The notes: a model not told the origin generated them from the letters alone. A DNA stretch of 64,000 bases from Cryptomeria japonica (GCF_030272615.1 NC_081415.1:421936757-422000756); one strand, 5' to 3'. Counted from the first letter of the stretch, positions 10,474 through 22,600 are shown. A program made the numbers and translations.

Positions 10474-12297
10474 TTATCCATTTAGCAGAGCATCAATTTT
10501 AAATAGAACATCCCATTCAACTCTATCATAAGCCTTTGCCAAATCCAACTTTATCAAGAAACCTTCTTTCTTTGCAGCACTGAGGGAGTGAATGTTCTCA
10601 TAAACAAGAATGATTGAATCAAGAATCTGTCTACCAGGAACAAAGCCTTTTTGCTCTTCAGATATGATGAAGGGAAGAACCGTCAAAATTCTAGTAGTCA
10701 ACACTTTGGCTATTATTTTATAGAATGAGTTGCATAAGCTAATAGGCCTAAATTTGCCCGTAGAATCCACCCCAGCAACTTTGGGGATTAAGGCAATAAA
10801 AGTGGAGTTCAATTCCTTAAGGATTCTTCTGGATCCAAAAAATTCTTTCACCACATTAACCGTATCCTTCCCCACAATATTCCAAAATTCTTGAAAGAAA
10901 AACATTGGGAATCCATCAGGGCCCAGAGCTTTATCCCCTTGAAAAGAGAAGATAGCTTTTTTTATTTCTTCAGCAGATGGGATGGCAACAAGGGTCTTAT
11001 TCTGAATAGAGTTTATAATTTTAGGAATATTATTAACCAGATTGAGTTGATGGGTCTGATCAAGATCCTCGTTACTAGATAGAATTTGCTTGAAGAATCT
11101 AACAACTTCATCCCTGATATCATCGTTATTAAGCGGAGTGTTGTTCTCAACAGTTAGCTTTGTGATTCTATTTGCTGCCTTATGTTTTAGGGAAGTCATA
11201 TGGAAAAACTTAGTGTTTCTGTCCCCTGCCTTCAGTCATATAGCCCTAGATCTCTGTCTCTAATATATTTCTTCCCTAGAGATAATGGTGTGAATGTTGT
11301 TAAGGACCTTATCTTCCATGGCTTTGGAATACTTTTTGTAGCCTTCTTTCTGGATGGAAATTTGAATCTGGTCCAGTTCCTCCTTTAATTTTTTCTTTGA
11401 ATAAAAAATATCACCAAAGACCTCCTTGTTCCAAGCCTTAATATTGGTTTTGACATATTTTAGTTTTTTGGCAACTTTATACATGGTTGTTCCATTAATA
11501 TCAACATTCCACCATTCAGCAATGGAATTTTCAAGATTGGGGTGGGATATCCACATCTTTTCGAAGCGAAAAGGGAATCACTGATTATGCTTAGAGTTCT
11601 CAGCAACAAAGGAAATGGGATAATGATCTGACCCAATTCTATTAATAACAGAAAGGGAACAACTATGAGAAATAATCCAATCATTAGAGAAAAGAGCTCT
11701 ATCAAGTCTTACCTGGATAAGATCATCACCATCTCTTCGGTTTGACCAAGTATAGGAGGCTCCATTGAGATCCAAGTCAATGAGAGCATTGTCATTGATA
11801 AAGTCCATCAGGTTGGATCTGCTTTCTGGTTGAGCTTGACTACCTCCAAATTTTTCTCTGTCTTGCAGAGGAGTATTGAAATCTCCCATGACAACCCAAC
11901 TATTCATAGAGAATTTTTTCCTTTTTTGCTGAACTTTTTCCCGGAATTTACTTCTAGCATATTTGGAATTAGGGGCATAGATATTAGTTATAACAAATTC
12001 CTTTTCATCAAAAATATTTCTAGCTTTTAGGGATAGAATATTGCCATCCTCATCTATCATATCTCCAGAGGTTGTGCTTTTATTCTAGAATATTGCAACC
12101 CCTTCAGAGGCTCCATTCGAGCTACTGCCACATACTCCCCCATTTTTTAAAAACTTTAGTTTCTCCACTTTCTCTTTACTCATTTTAGTTTCCTGAATCA
12201 GGATAATATCCGGATTTTGATCTCGAATAAGATTCCTTAATATATCATGTTTATTGAGACCGTTTAGGCCTCTGATATTCCATGATATTACTTTCAT
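10474..12297 (-). pseudogene. LINE A ORF2: endonuclease and N-terminal RT
   Basis: Starts at ATG 12,297, overlapping the ORF1 stop by 4 bp (ATGA). The apurinic-type endonuclease is clear: SWNIRGLN, IQETK (catalytic Glu), NIYAPN, VMGDFN, SYTWSN and GSDHYPI. The RT part holds LGPDGFPMFFF, FIALIPK, FRPISLCN, GFVPGRQILD and KLDLAKAYDRVEW, then ends at the LTR junction, before the catalytic (F/Y)xDD block. Stops lie in one frame: TAG 12,085, TGA 11,578, TAG near 11,257 and 11,236, several at places where the family has Trp (TGG to TAG). The element cannot move itself. ORF2 normally nicks the target and primes reverse transcription there. Confidence 0.83.
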
Positions 12298-13965
12298 TTA
12301 AAAGCCTGGGGGCAGGACTCCTTGATAGTTCTCTGCCTTCCATCAGCTATGTTTTGTTTACTCTCTTGGTCCCTATGCCATTTCATGGTTTTGCATCCTG
12401 GTGGGGATCTCGAGGCCCCAAAATCTGCCTTAGATCTGGTTTTGGTTTTTACTCCATTAGGACCTCCTGTCTTCTTGGTCTTAATTTTCTTTCCATTTTC
12501 TGTTGTGTTTTCTTCTTGTTGTTCTGCCTTGGATTCATCTTGTATGTTGCTCCATAGCTTTTCTCTTTTCCGGGGTGAAGTGGTCATATTTACTTCTATG
12601 TTCTGGAATAAAGCATTTAAGTTTGCTTGTGGCAATCCAAACTTATTGCTCCTTCTCATATCTATTTCCTGTTCTTGAAGCTCTTTCCCTAAACAGGGTT
12701 CTTCTTTCTCTGATATGGGTTCATATAGTTCCTCATGATGAGAGTCAGTGATATCCTCAATCTCACCATCCTCAAGTGTCTCTATACTGATTTCATTCTC
12801 CTTCTCTTGCAACTGGAGGGCTTCAAAGGTATTGCCTATTTTGATCTCAAATTCCTTGGTTTCATTCTTCTTGTTCCCCTTCATGGCAGGGTCTTTAATA
12901 AGGTCATCATTTTCCTGATTTACTGGAACCAGATTTCCACTTTTTTCTTCTAACTTATTGCAGACTTTGTTGTTATTTTTTTCTTTCCAAATCGGTTTAG
13001 TAATATTTTTTTCTTTAACCATAGGTCTTTTAGGGTTGTTGGGGCAAGCCTTAGCCCAGTGACCTACTTTTTTGCAAGAAAAACACACAAAAGGGAGAGA
13101 TTCAAATTCAATGGCTTGTTCCCATAACCCAAGTTTGGAGCTTATATCAATAGTACTTGGGAGATCCATATTCTGTGATATGTTGACGCAGATGCATGCA
13201 TACACTAGTCTCTTGCGAGCTGCAGTCATTGGGTCTATCACAATAAGCTCCCCAAAGGAATTAGCAATTCCTGAGAAAACATCCTCCACCTAGTATTCCA
13301 ATGGTAGTCCGGGCAATCTAACCCACACCAGAGCAGATTCAAAAAAGGAGTCATTTAGTTCCATGTTAGGGGTCCATTTTCTAACAGAAAGAGATGATTT
13401 ACCAAACATCCAAGGGCCTCCACTTAGAATTGCTTCCAAATCTTCCCTGCATGAAAAAGAGAACACAAAAAAACCCCGTGGCAGGGCAAAAACTTCAGCC
13501 TGTCCTTTCATTCTTCATTTTCTTTTAACAAAGGATCTAACATCCTCAATATTAGGTCAGGGTCCGACAAATTTCCCCACCAGAGAAAGAGTCATTAAAG
13601 AGATGCTATGGTCAATAACCAAATCGGGAACCTCAATCGCAAGTTTACCTATTCTATTGTCTGATATATCCTTCACAAAGGGGAGAGAAGATTTACCAGT
13701 CGGTTTTCCAGAGGCATGTCTAGCGAAGAGGCTATTCCATGGTTTAGGTATTCGCCCCTCCTTGGTATTTCCGATATCAACTTGCACCGCCTCGGGGCAA
13801 GAATCTTGCATATTTTTTTAATTTTTCAGGATCGGGAGGAGGGTCCCATGTTCGTGGGTCCCCATCCTGTCTTCCATCCTCATCATCAGATGTTTGTCCT
13901 TGAGCTGCAGTGGATTCAGACCCAGAGGAACCAGCATTGTTGTTCCCTCCATTTCTCGAATTCAA
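12294..13965 (-). pseudogene. LINE A ORF1: DUF4283-like and zinc-knuckle RNA-binding protein
   Basis: The gag-like protein of plant L1 elements, expected to bind the RNA. From the N-terminus: a Gly/Ser/Asp-rich leader (13,965-13,777), a one-base slip at a T7 run (13,813-13,819), a DUF4283-type domain (GFFVFSFSCREDLEAIL, GGPWMFGK, VWVRLPGLPLEY, about 13,480-13,290), a zinc knuckle CFSCKKVGHWAKAC near 13,080, and a long acidic/Lys-rich tail. Stops at 13,557, near 13,512 and 13,290 lie in frame; the one at 13,290 falls where LPLEYW is usual. The final TGA (12,294-12,296) overlaps the ORF2 ATG. Confidence 0.8.
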
Positions 13966-14055
13966 ATTTCCCCCTGCAAACGCGGTTCCCTCTATTTCTC
14001 AAGTTATTTTTTGACTTCAAATTTCCCCCTACAAATGCGGTTCCCTCCAATTGGT
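13941..14055. repeat. LINE A 5' leader repeats, 56-bp period
   Basis: TTCAAATTTCCCCCT followed by a GCGGTTCCCTC block occurs at 13,961 and again at 14,017, with a partial third TTCCCTCCATTTCTCG before. Repeated 5' monomers serve as promoters in some other L1 elements; that use here is a guess. Confidence 0.65.
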
Positions 14056-14070
14056 ATTGTTGCTCCATGA

Positions 14071-15154
14071 ACTACCACAATTGTTCTTTGATGAGAAGGC
14101 GACATAATTCCATAATCTTCGACAAGGGTCCTTGACAATCCAACAATATTGCGATAAGTTCGCTAAATTTCTTAAGAATGTACCCATGTACCAGAATGAT
14201 GAGAAAGGTCAGGCCAAGAAGTTCATTTTGGGGCTAAACACCAACATAGGGGTAGAAGTTTACATGCATGGACTTGAAAACATGAATGATATACTTGAGA
14301 AGTCTTTAAAGCATGAAAGAAAGATTCAAGCCCTAGCAGCAGCAAGACAAAACTTTAATGAGAGTCATTCATTTAAAAGGAAGCGGGAATTCAAGGGGAA
14401 CACTGACTTCAACAAAAGTCAAAGGAATAATTCATCTGAAAGAAGGCCACCCCCTAATCAATATCAGAGGAATGGAAAAAATAATAATAACAGGGGCAAT
14501 TATAACAAGAATGACCAACACAATAGGATAACTTATCCACCAATGACCAATGAAGCAAGGAATGATCCTCCTAGGAATCAAGTAAGGCGGGGACCACTAG
14601 GTGGGTGTTTTATATGTGGAGAGAACCATTTTGCTAGAGAATGCCCAAGAATGCAAGGTCAAATTAGGGCCAACCAACCACAACAAGGACCTCAACAAAG
14701 GATTCATGCAACAGTTAGAAACCGAAGAACAAGATTTTAGAATGTTCCCGTGGAAACTAAAGGTACAATATTTGAACAACCAATTTCAACTCTAATTGAC
14801 ACTAGGTCATCTAAATGTTTCATTACACCTGAATTAGTAATAAAATTTGCATTAAGAGTTAAGAAAATGGAGTCATCATGGACAGTTCAATATGGGGATA
14901 AGGCAACTAGGGAAGTAACCAAGTGTTTACCAAAAGCAAGGGTATAATCTCCCGAGTTTGAAATAAGGGTAGATCTCTATGTGGCACCCCTACAGTTATA
15001 TGACGTAATTATTGCAATGAGTTGACTAACAGAACATCAAGATAGTGTGGATTGCTACGACAAAGTGGTCAAGTGTTTGGATGATGGGGGAAGAAGGGTC
15101 AAAATTCAAGGAAAGTTTAAACCTATCAACATAGAAACCATATCATCCATGTAA
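14071..15154 (+). pseudogene. Copy A gag C-terminus and protease
   Basis: Gag remainder with the basic, Asn-rich stretch (NGKNNNNRGNYNKNDQHN) and a zinc knuckle CFICGENHFARECP near 14,610-14,650 that packages element RNA. The protease follows in the same frame after TAG 14,738. Its active site reads LIDTRSS where copy B has LIDTGSS, so the D-T-G triad is broken by one G-to-A change. Further stops include the one after KARV at 14,945, TGA near 15,021 (shared with copy B) and TAA 15,152 (CAA in copy B). Confidence 0.8.
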
Positions 15155-16560
15155 TTAAAGAAGGAAAGTAGAATAGGAGAAGAGGAAATTACCCCAACTT
15201 TTAAAAATATCCCCTTCTTACAAGAGTTCAAGGATGTATTTCCAGAGGAATTACCAGGCTTACCCCCTAAAAGGAAATTTGACTTTTCTATTGATATACT
15301 ACCAGGAGTTGAACCAGTATCAAGGGCGCCTTACCGAATGAACACAACTAAATTACATGAACTCAAAATGCAATTGGAGGAACTCTTAGCTAAGGGATTA
15401 ATAAGGCCAAGTGTATCACCATGGGGAGCGCCAATCTTATTTGTTAAGAAGAAGCATGAGACCTTAAGACTATGCATTGACTATAGGATGTTGAACAAGG
15501 TAACAATAAAGAATAGGAACCCCTTGCCTCCAATAGAGGACGTGTGTTATCAAATGAAGGGAGCAATAGTGTTTTCAAAGATAGACCTCCGATTAAGATA
15601 TCATCAACTTATAAATAAGGAAGAAATATTCTAAAGACAACTTTTAGGATTAGATATAGGCATTATGAATTCACAGTAGTACCCTTTGGTGTAACCAATG
15701 ATCTAGCTCCATTTATGAACCTGATGAATAGTGTGCTTCATGACTATTTGGACAAATTTGTCTTGGTATTTTGGATGACATCTTGATTTACTCTAGAAAC
15801 GAGGAGGAACATCTAGTGCACCTACAATTGGTTTTTCAAAGGTTAAGGGAACATAAGCTATATGTAAAATTATCAAATTGTGTCTTCTTTGAAGAAAAGA
15901 TCCACTACCTTGGACATATCATATCAAAAGAAGGAATAGCAGTTGATCCAGATAAGATAAAGGCAATAGTGGAATGGTCGATCCCTAAAAATGTTTCGGA
16001 GGTAAGAAGCTTTATGGGGCTAGCAGGGTACTATAGAAGGTTTATCTAAGGATTTTCTAAGATAGAAAACCCTATCACATCATTGCAAAGAAAAGGTAAA
16101 AGGTTTGTGTGGACAGAGCAAAGTGATAAGGCATTTCAAATTTTGAAGGAAAAACTAACTACAACACCTATCTTAAGGGTCCCAGATCCAAATGGACACT
16201 TCACAGATGTAATAGATGCTTCTATTGAAGGTTTAGGAGGAGTACTTATCCAAGATGAAAAGGTTTTCGCTTACTAATCTAAGAAGTTGAAGACTCGTGA
16301 AGTTAATTATGCACCCCACAACTTACAGTTAGCAACAATTGTGCATGCCCTACAAAAATGGAGACACTTATTACTTGGGAAGCCCTTTGAGTTAAAATCA
16401 GATAACCAAGGACTTAAGTACATTTTTACCCAACCCCACTTAAATGCTAGACAAAGAAGGTGGTTAGAATTTCTAAGTGAATAAGGTTTTGAAATTGAAT
16501 ATATTAACGGAAAAGAAAATAGGGTGGCAGATGCTTTTGATTAGGAGGAGACACTTGATG
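15155..16560 (+). pseudogene. Copy A reverse transcriptase and RNase H
   Basis: RT N-terminal half ([37 protein letters not shown]) is open to about 15,634. Frameshifts follow near 15,630 and near the catalytic site at 15,770, where DDILIYSRN remains but the upstream residue is displaced by a one-base loss. RT resumes at 15,771-16,049 (HYLGHIIS, SFMGLAGYYRRFI). RNase H keeps VIDASIEGLGG and SDNQGLKYI, but the Glu of DLELAAIVHAL in copy B is Gln here. Stops at 16,047, 16,275 and 16,482 and an extra base near 16,540 break the frame. Confidence 0.82.
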
Positions 16561-17974
16561 ACTATAGCAACATTCAAAACCACTTTCAAGAAGCAAATAA
16601 TGGAAGAGGAAGAACATGATCCATGGTATGAGTAAGTCAAATTGACTTTAGAATATGATCCAACAGATCCTGAGGTTGAAGGGTACATGTTAGATCAAGA
16701 AGGGTTGCTAAGGTACAATAACAGAATCTATGTTTCAAATTCATGGGACTTAATACTCCTTACTCAGGACACCCGAGGGTTAATAAACTTTATGCGGATC
16801 TAAAGAAGCTATACTTTTGGCAAGGAATGAAGAATGACATAGTTCAGTATGTGGCTAAATGTTTGGAGTGTCAAAGGGTAAAAGAAGAACATAGGCATCC
16901 AACTGGACTATTACAGTTACATGATGTACCTGAACACAAGTGGCAAGTTATTGGTATGGACTTTGTGCAAGGCTTGCCCATGTCACCTTCCAGACATGAT
17001 ATGATAATGCTGGTAATTGATAAACTCACAAAGGTGGCACACTTTATACCAAGGAACTTGTCAGATGATGCACCTACTTTGGCAAGGCGGTTTGTTAAGG
17101 AAATATTTAGGTTGCATGGGATGCTAGAGAAAATCATATCAAATAGAGATGCTAGAGTCACTTCAAGGTCTTGGACAACTCTTCAATCAGCTTTGGGAAC
17201 TCAACTAAATTTTAGTACTACATACCATCATGAAACTGATGGTCAAACAGAAAGGACAAATCAGATCTTTGAAGACCTACTTCGCATGTACTGCATGGAC
17301 CAACATAAGAAATGGGAAGAGTACCTACCACTAGTAGAGTTTTCTTACAACAACACTTTTCAAATATCTTTGGGAATGGTACCTTTTGAAGCATTGTATG
17401 GTAGGCCATGTCGGACACCTTTGAGTTGGGATGGCCTTAAGGATAGATTAATAATTGGTCTAGATATGTTGAAGAAAATGGAAAGGAAAACTAAGGAAAT
17501 TAGGCAAATGTTGAAGGAAGCTTCAGATAGGCAGAAAAGTTATGCAGACAAGAACAGGACACCAATGGAGTTTCAGGTGGGAGAAAAAGTTTTCTTGAGG
17601 GTCAGACCACATAAGAGTTCCATAAGGTTTGGGAAAAAGACTAAGTTTGCACCTCGTTATGTTGGACCTTTTGAAATCTTGGAAAAGATTAATCCAGTTG
17701 TGTACTTTTGGTCTTACCTCCCCAGTTGATCCAAATCCATGATGTCTTCCATGTGTCACTTCTTAAAAAGTATGTGCCTGATCAAAAATATATTTTGAAT
17801 TGGGATGCCTTACAGGTCAAGGAAACAGGGGGAATGACGATAAAGCCATTCAGAATCTTGGAGAGGTGCCAGTACCAATTGCGCAATAGAGAGGTTGATC
17901 GGTGCAAAGTACAATGGAATCAATATGATGAGAAGAATGCTACATGGGAGGACACTAATGAGATGCAACAATAG
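16561..17974 (+). pseudogene. Copy A integrase and chromodomain
   Basis: The integrase core is open for 328 codons (16,743-17,729) and keeps all three catalytic residues: IGMDFVQGL, ISNRDARVTS and TDGQTERTNQ. The zinc domain is damaged: a 28-bp segment present in copy B (about 53,314-53,341) is deleted here, removing the first part of the domain; GHP, CLECQ remain. A one-base loss near 17,710 shifts into the frame holding LLKKYVPD and the chromodomain (FRILERCQYQLRNREVD ... NATWEDTNEM), which ends at TAG 17,972. The chromodomain normally guides integration to particular chromatin. Confidence 0.85.
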
Positions 17975-18054
17975 TTTTGTTTTTTGTTTTATACTTATCA
18001 TGAACTGTAAACTCTTATTTGGTTATGTTAAATAAGTGCATCAAGACGATGCAC

Positions 18055-18072
18055 AATTTAAGGGGGGGAGGA
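18055..18072 (+). other. Copy A polypurine tract
   Basis: AATTTAAGGGGGGGAGGA, directly before the LTR start TGTGATAACCC. Identical in kind to those at 54,645 and 56,061. Confidence 0.75.
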
Positions 18073-19168
18073 TGTGATAACCCTCTTTCTCTATCTTGAT
18101 AAAAACTTGCTACTATTGCTATTATATTTCATATCATTTTGTGATTATTGTTAGAAGTGTTTTATTTATTAAGGTTGAAACTATTTTTGATGAAAAGTAA
18201 TTTCTTGAGTTCTTGAAAAAAAAAACATGATAGAAGTAGGAAGATTTTTTTAGACAATTGTATTGTAGGAGATTGTTTTTTTTCAACTTTTTGAGGAGAT
18301 CTTACCAAGCTAGAAGGAAGGATTAAAGAAGGATACTTAGAGAGATTTGGAGGTGATTCAACATCAAACGGTTACGATCATTTCAGGTTCCCCTCTTGTC
18401 TATTTCTTGTTTTGAAGAAAAAAAAAGATTTTATGTACTTAAAAGAAAAAGGGAAAAAATTCTACTTGCGTGCATGGATTTTTATAGGTTTTGATAGTAA
18501 AAATTTATATACAAGATAAAAAAAAATTTATGGAATATATATATATATATATATATATGAAAATGAGAAATATCTTTAAAAAGCTTCTATTTTCTTCACT
18601 TTGGATTATATTATTTTCAAGAAATTTTAGTTTAAAAAAAATAAAAAAATAAAAGAATGAGATATATTAGGAATATATATTTCCTTATTCAAAAAAGATT
18701 TAGATTAGAATATGTAAATGTTTTTTTAGAGATCCGTGTATTTTTTCATTTTTCTTTCTGTGTAAATAAATTAAACTCTCTGTAAATTTAAATTTTCAAC
18801 TCTTTGTTTATTTAATCCTGTGAGGATATTATTTATGGAAACAATTTATCTCTGTGTGATTTATCTTCGAATACATATTCTTCATGTAAATTTATTTCTC
18901 CATTTATTCTTGTGAGAAATCATGAAAGGATCCACCTCTGAAAAATAGTTATCCCTTTGAATGGTATTCTCTGTGAATATATATACCTTAGAGAAAATTT
19001 ATCTTTGGTGTATTCATCCTTGCAGATAAACATCTCTGAATTTTATGCATCTTTGTAAATATTTTATCCCTCAAAATGAATTATTTCTCTATGATTAATT
19101 ACCTCTCAGGAATAAAATGAATTATTTCTTTATGATTAATTACCTCTCAGGAATAAAATTTACTTCGT
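18073..19168 (+). repeat. Copy A 3' LTR, internally deleted and right-truncated
   Basis: Homologous to 54,662-56,017 and 56,079-57,336. Relative to copy B it lacks a few hundred bases between TTGAAACTATTTTT and GATGAAAAGTAATTTC, joined at an ATTTTT microhomology. It holds a (TA)n tract (18,536-18,558), a T/A-rich region with many degenerate TCTGTGAATTTATTTC-like words, and a 44-bp direct duplication (TTATTTCTCTATGATTAATT..., about 19,080-19,160). It stops near 19,168 without the end seen in the third copy. Confidence 0.75.
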
Positions 19169-19213
19169 GGTGAATAACTCACACCCACCCCACTACCTAC
19201 GGCCATTGCCATC

Positions 19214-19680
19214 GCAGTGGTCTGTAGGATACGTGGGATGGGGAAGGGGCAGGGCCCGCGGGCCCACTTCCCCAGTCCTTCTCCATTAACTGTCGTTTTT
19301 ATTAAAAAAGCTATTATAGTAAATTAAATCGTTAGTTTTAAAAAATTATTAATTTTTTTTATTTATTATAAATTGGTTATGGTTAATTTTAGATTTCATT
19401 AAACTTTTTATTAGGCAAATTTATGTTTAGGTTAATATTAATGATAGTTGATACTTCCAATTTGAAATATAGTTTAATAAATTTACTTACAATTAATCTT
19501 TTCGTAGACTTATTGGGTTATTTAGAAGGTTTTTTTAATTCATTAAAAGATATCAATTTATAATATTATAATTGTCAATTCAAGTTAATTATTGATCAAA
19601 TTGTCTAATTCTCTGGATCCCTTAACCAATTGTTTAATCAAGTAAATAAATATCTAATTTAAAATTGCCCTCATTTAAAA
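19214..19680. repeat. Dispersed repeat R, copy 1
   Basis: CGCAGTGGTCTGTAGGATAC onward is homologous, in the same orientation, to 63,483-64,000. It has a GC-rich head (CAGGGCCCGCGGGCCCAC) followed by AT-rich sequence without coding potential. LINE B inserted into it at AATTGAACATTT, and the repeat probably continues at 24,551. Family not recognised. Confidence 0.7.
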
Positions 19681-19692
19681 AATTGAACATTT
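19681..19692. repeat. LINE B target-site duplication, left
   Basis: AATTGAACATTT, followed by a T-run (the LINE poly(A) tail on the minus strand). The partner at 24,539 differs at one of 12 bases. Confidence 0.65.
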
Positions 19693-19919
19693 TTTTTTAT
19701 TAATTAAAAACGGGTTTTTCAAAGGAACCCAGAACCTTGTTACATAGCAGGAGAAAGATAAAGCATTAAAGAGGCAAGAAATAACAACAATGCTTGGACA
19801 CCCATACAAGGAACAAATCCCAATTAAAACAAAAAGGGATCACAAGACAAAGAGAACAACACTAGACGACCTAAGGACAACACAAAGACAACACCGAGAC
19901 AGCACAAGGACAAGGACAA

Positions 19920-21546
19920 CTAGATATTTCTTATGAGTTCTTCCGCATGAACCACCATTTGCCTCATATTGACCGCAAATTTTTTCATATCATCCAACTC
20001 TTTTTCCTTGATACCAACCTATTTCCGAGTGTTGGCCCTTGTTCTTTTTTCATGACCCTTCTTCTTAGTCTGATCCTTCTCATCCTGCTTGACTTTAATC
20101 TATTCAAATTTATTTATCAGCATGTTAACATGGTAAACAATGGCCTTAAGGATCTGGAAGTTTTGCTCAGCAATCCTCTTCACAGTAAGTTCCATCTTAT
20201 CCACTCTATTGACCAGATTGTTCAGGTTAGTTTCCAAACCCTTATCATCTCTGATCGCTTCCAGCTCCTTCACCTTCTTTTCCATTTCCAAAATTTTACT
20301 AACCATTGTCTCAATTGCTTCAACCTTGTTAATAGCAACCATTAATTCTTTAACGTTCTCAGAGAGATGCTTCTCACCCATAGTTGCCTTTTTTATCAGT
20401 CTTCAAGTCACCAATCTCTTTCGTCATTTTACTAATGACCTCACAGAAACCCTTGATGCTTTCATTACCAATGACACCATGACAGACATTTTGATTTCCC
20501 ATGTTGTTCTCCTGACCCTCATTCTGCATTCTCTATGTGTTCAGGTTCTCCCCATGGTCACCATCCAGCATTTCATCTTCCTCCTTACTCTTATTATTAT
20601 CCATTTTTTCAACCTCAGAATCCTCATTAGAAGAAATAATAATCTTCCTTTTCACCTTATTTATCCCCTTACTAGTCTTCTTGGTCCTTTGGGTTTGCTC
20701 ACCCATTCCCTTTCTCTTCTTTCTTTTTATGATTTTATCATCAAAAGACTCATCCTCAGAGTCCGAAAGGTCAAAATCCATAGCAGTCCCCTTGCTCTTT
20801 CCCTTGGTCTTCCCCTTGTTGCTAAAATCCTCAGACTCACCATCAGTTTCAGAATAGAGATTGAACCCACTATTCTCACTTTTAGTATCATCATCCCTAA
20901 TTTGTTTTCCTTTACTAATGGGTTTCTCAACAATTTTCCCCTTCAACATCTTATAAACTAAAACCATTAAACCCTGGTGGAGGGCGTGATCTCTTTGAGG
21001 ATCTTTCTGCATTTCACGAATAGTATGATCCATAGAGCATGCAAGATAGTAAGGTAGACTAACCTTGTCACCATGGTGAAAGTGGTTGAGCAGCACAAAG
21101 TGATGCCCATAAGCCCTTGTGAATCTCTCATCTAGAGTAATGTAGCTAATGGTGACAAACATAACAAACCTCCATGACCTGCAAATACGCTTAGGGGAAT
21201 AGTAGGGATTATCTGCCTTCACCAATTTCCTTTTTTCTCCATCTGTGACAGGAAACCTATCCGCGGCCTTGTCATACACACTTTGGTCTCTGTAAAATTC
21301 TGTACCTTCTTTCACCATACCCGTAGCTTTAGCAATGACATCCTTGTCCACTTGCATCATCTGGGTGCCAACAAGAACCTTACCATTATTCCAGTTTTTT
21401 ATGAAATGCTTAGTGACAGTAGGGTCTTTGTCGCAGAGCCTTTCCATAAAAACATTCAAACGTCCTTCTTGAAGAATCTCCCAGACTTCAATGTTTTTCT
21501 TCCAATCCGAGCAAGAAGCCGGTTCAAACCTCTTTTTACCCCCCAT
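19920..21546 (-). pseudogene. LINE B ORF3: globular domain, charged linker, coiled coil
   Basis: Unrecognised gene downstream of RNase H in the same orientation. ATG 21,546 opens 337 codons. The globular N-terminal part (to about residue 205) holds DKDPTVTKHFIKNW, NGKVLVGTQ, YYSPKRICRSWRF and HFVLLNHFHHGDKVSLPYY. A charged Ser/Asp/Lys stretch with basic clusters (KRKKRKG, KKTSKGINKVKRK) could serve nuclear entry. TAG at 20,533 breaks the frame; after a one-base slip at a T6 run (20,389-20,394) a coiled coil follows (VSKILEMEKKVKELEAIRDD), reading on past TAG 20,100 to TAG 19,920. The N-terminal pattern resembles transposon-associated plant domains such as PMD by eye only. No function can be assigned. 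Confidence 0.6.
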
Positions 21547-21737
21547 TTTATCCTTAAATTCTCAATTCTTCCTTATCGCGGCTCTGTTATTTTCTCTGCG
21601 ATCTCTGTGAAAAAACCTAACAATTTTATTGTTGTTATGAAGAGCCACCCATAATCCATGCCAAGTAAATATGATATAACAAATAAAACAAGCCTCACCG
21701 TCATTGTGATCAATCATAGAAAAATGAGGAAAAGGAA

Positions 21738-22600
21738 TTAGAAATTGTGATTAGCTAAGACATGTTGCTTCATCTGGATAAGGTCTAGTTCAATCAGAGA
21801 TTTTGCCTCACACTTGAGATTACTCTCACCATAAAGGGCAATGATTTTGTCAGAGCGGCAAGCCAGCATGGCAACCCAGTCAGCACACTTGTTGGCTTCT
21901 CTATATACATGTGTGAAAATACACATTTCAAAGGTTTTACTTATATCCTTCGCAGTTTTGATGGCATTGTGTATAGACCAAGAGGGAGGGAAAACATTAT
22001 TCAAGTAGTTAATAATATTCAAAGTATCGCCTTCAACCCAAACTTTAGTGCAATTTGAATCTTTAGCAAGAACTAACCCATCATAAGCAGCAATGGCCTC
22101 AACAACATGATTAGTTTGGTGACCTATAGGAATACATTTGATAGCTTTGCTTATTTCTCCTTCATCTCTTAACACCACACCGTACCCTGCAGTGCTAGGA
22201 TTACCCTTGGAAGCACCATCGAAACTGATTTTCATCCATCCCTGAGGGGGGCATTCCCATCTCGCCTCTTCTCTAGGATTAACATGTATGATTTCACTCC
22301 CCTTTATTCTCCAATTCTTGAAAATGATGTTATCACCTTGATCTTTGGGATTCATTATTCCACCAGTGATGTAGAGGTTCTCCACCATATGTCTTTTGAT
22401 TTTCTCAAAAATAATTTGAGCTTTTGATGCCTTATCTCTGAACACTCTATCATTTCTCTCTTTCCAAATTCCCCAACAAATATGGGGTAAAGCAAATTTC
22501 CATAACAGATTAACTGAATTGTTCTTCGAAGTGTGGAACCAGGAATTGAAGACATCTTGGATAGCTAGCTTTAGGGAAGACCCATCTGACATTGAAGTTG
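21738..22600 (-). pseudogene. LINE B RNase H domain
   Basis: Plant LINE RNase H (RVT_3 type) at the end of ORF2, in a different frame from RT because of a frameshift near 22,580. The linker keeps LPHICWGIWKERNDRVF. All four acidic residues are present: ISFDGASKGN, VVEAIAAYDGL, VEGDTLNII and REANKCADW. The domain is open to its stop at 21,738. It would remove template RNA after first-strand synthesis. Confidence 0.85.

Larger units (their letters stand above)
10470..14060 (-). mobile_element. LINE A (L1-type), 3' end cut off by Tat LTR
   Basis: Minus-strand non-LTR retrotransposon: repeated 5' leader (to about 14,055), ORF1 with DUF4283-like and zinc-knuckle domains, then ORF2 with endonuclease and the first part of RT. 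RT stops abruptly after the KAYDRVEW motif near 10,490, where the Tat LTR begins. The rest of this LINE should lie left of the window, beyond the missing 5' LTR. It is of the same family as LINE B (RRILKELN, FIALIPK and RPISLCNS shared). The right end meets truncated gypsy copy A near 14,071. Confidence 0.8.
14071..19168 (+). mobile_element. Chromodomain Ty3/gypsy element, copy A, 5'-truncated
   Basis: Starts inside gag at about 14,071 (homologous to 29,340 onward in copy B) and runs through protease, RT, RNase H, integrase and chromodomain to a PPT and a 3' LTR. The 5' LTR and gag N-terminus are missing and replaced by LINE A sequence. The C-terminal chromodomain places it with the chromoviruses, perhaps Tekay/Del-like. 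Several frameshifts and stops make it defective. The LTR is cut at about 19,168, where an unrelated dispersed repeat begins. Confidence 0.85.
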
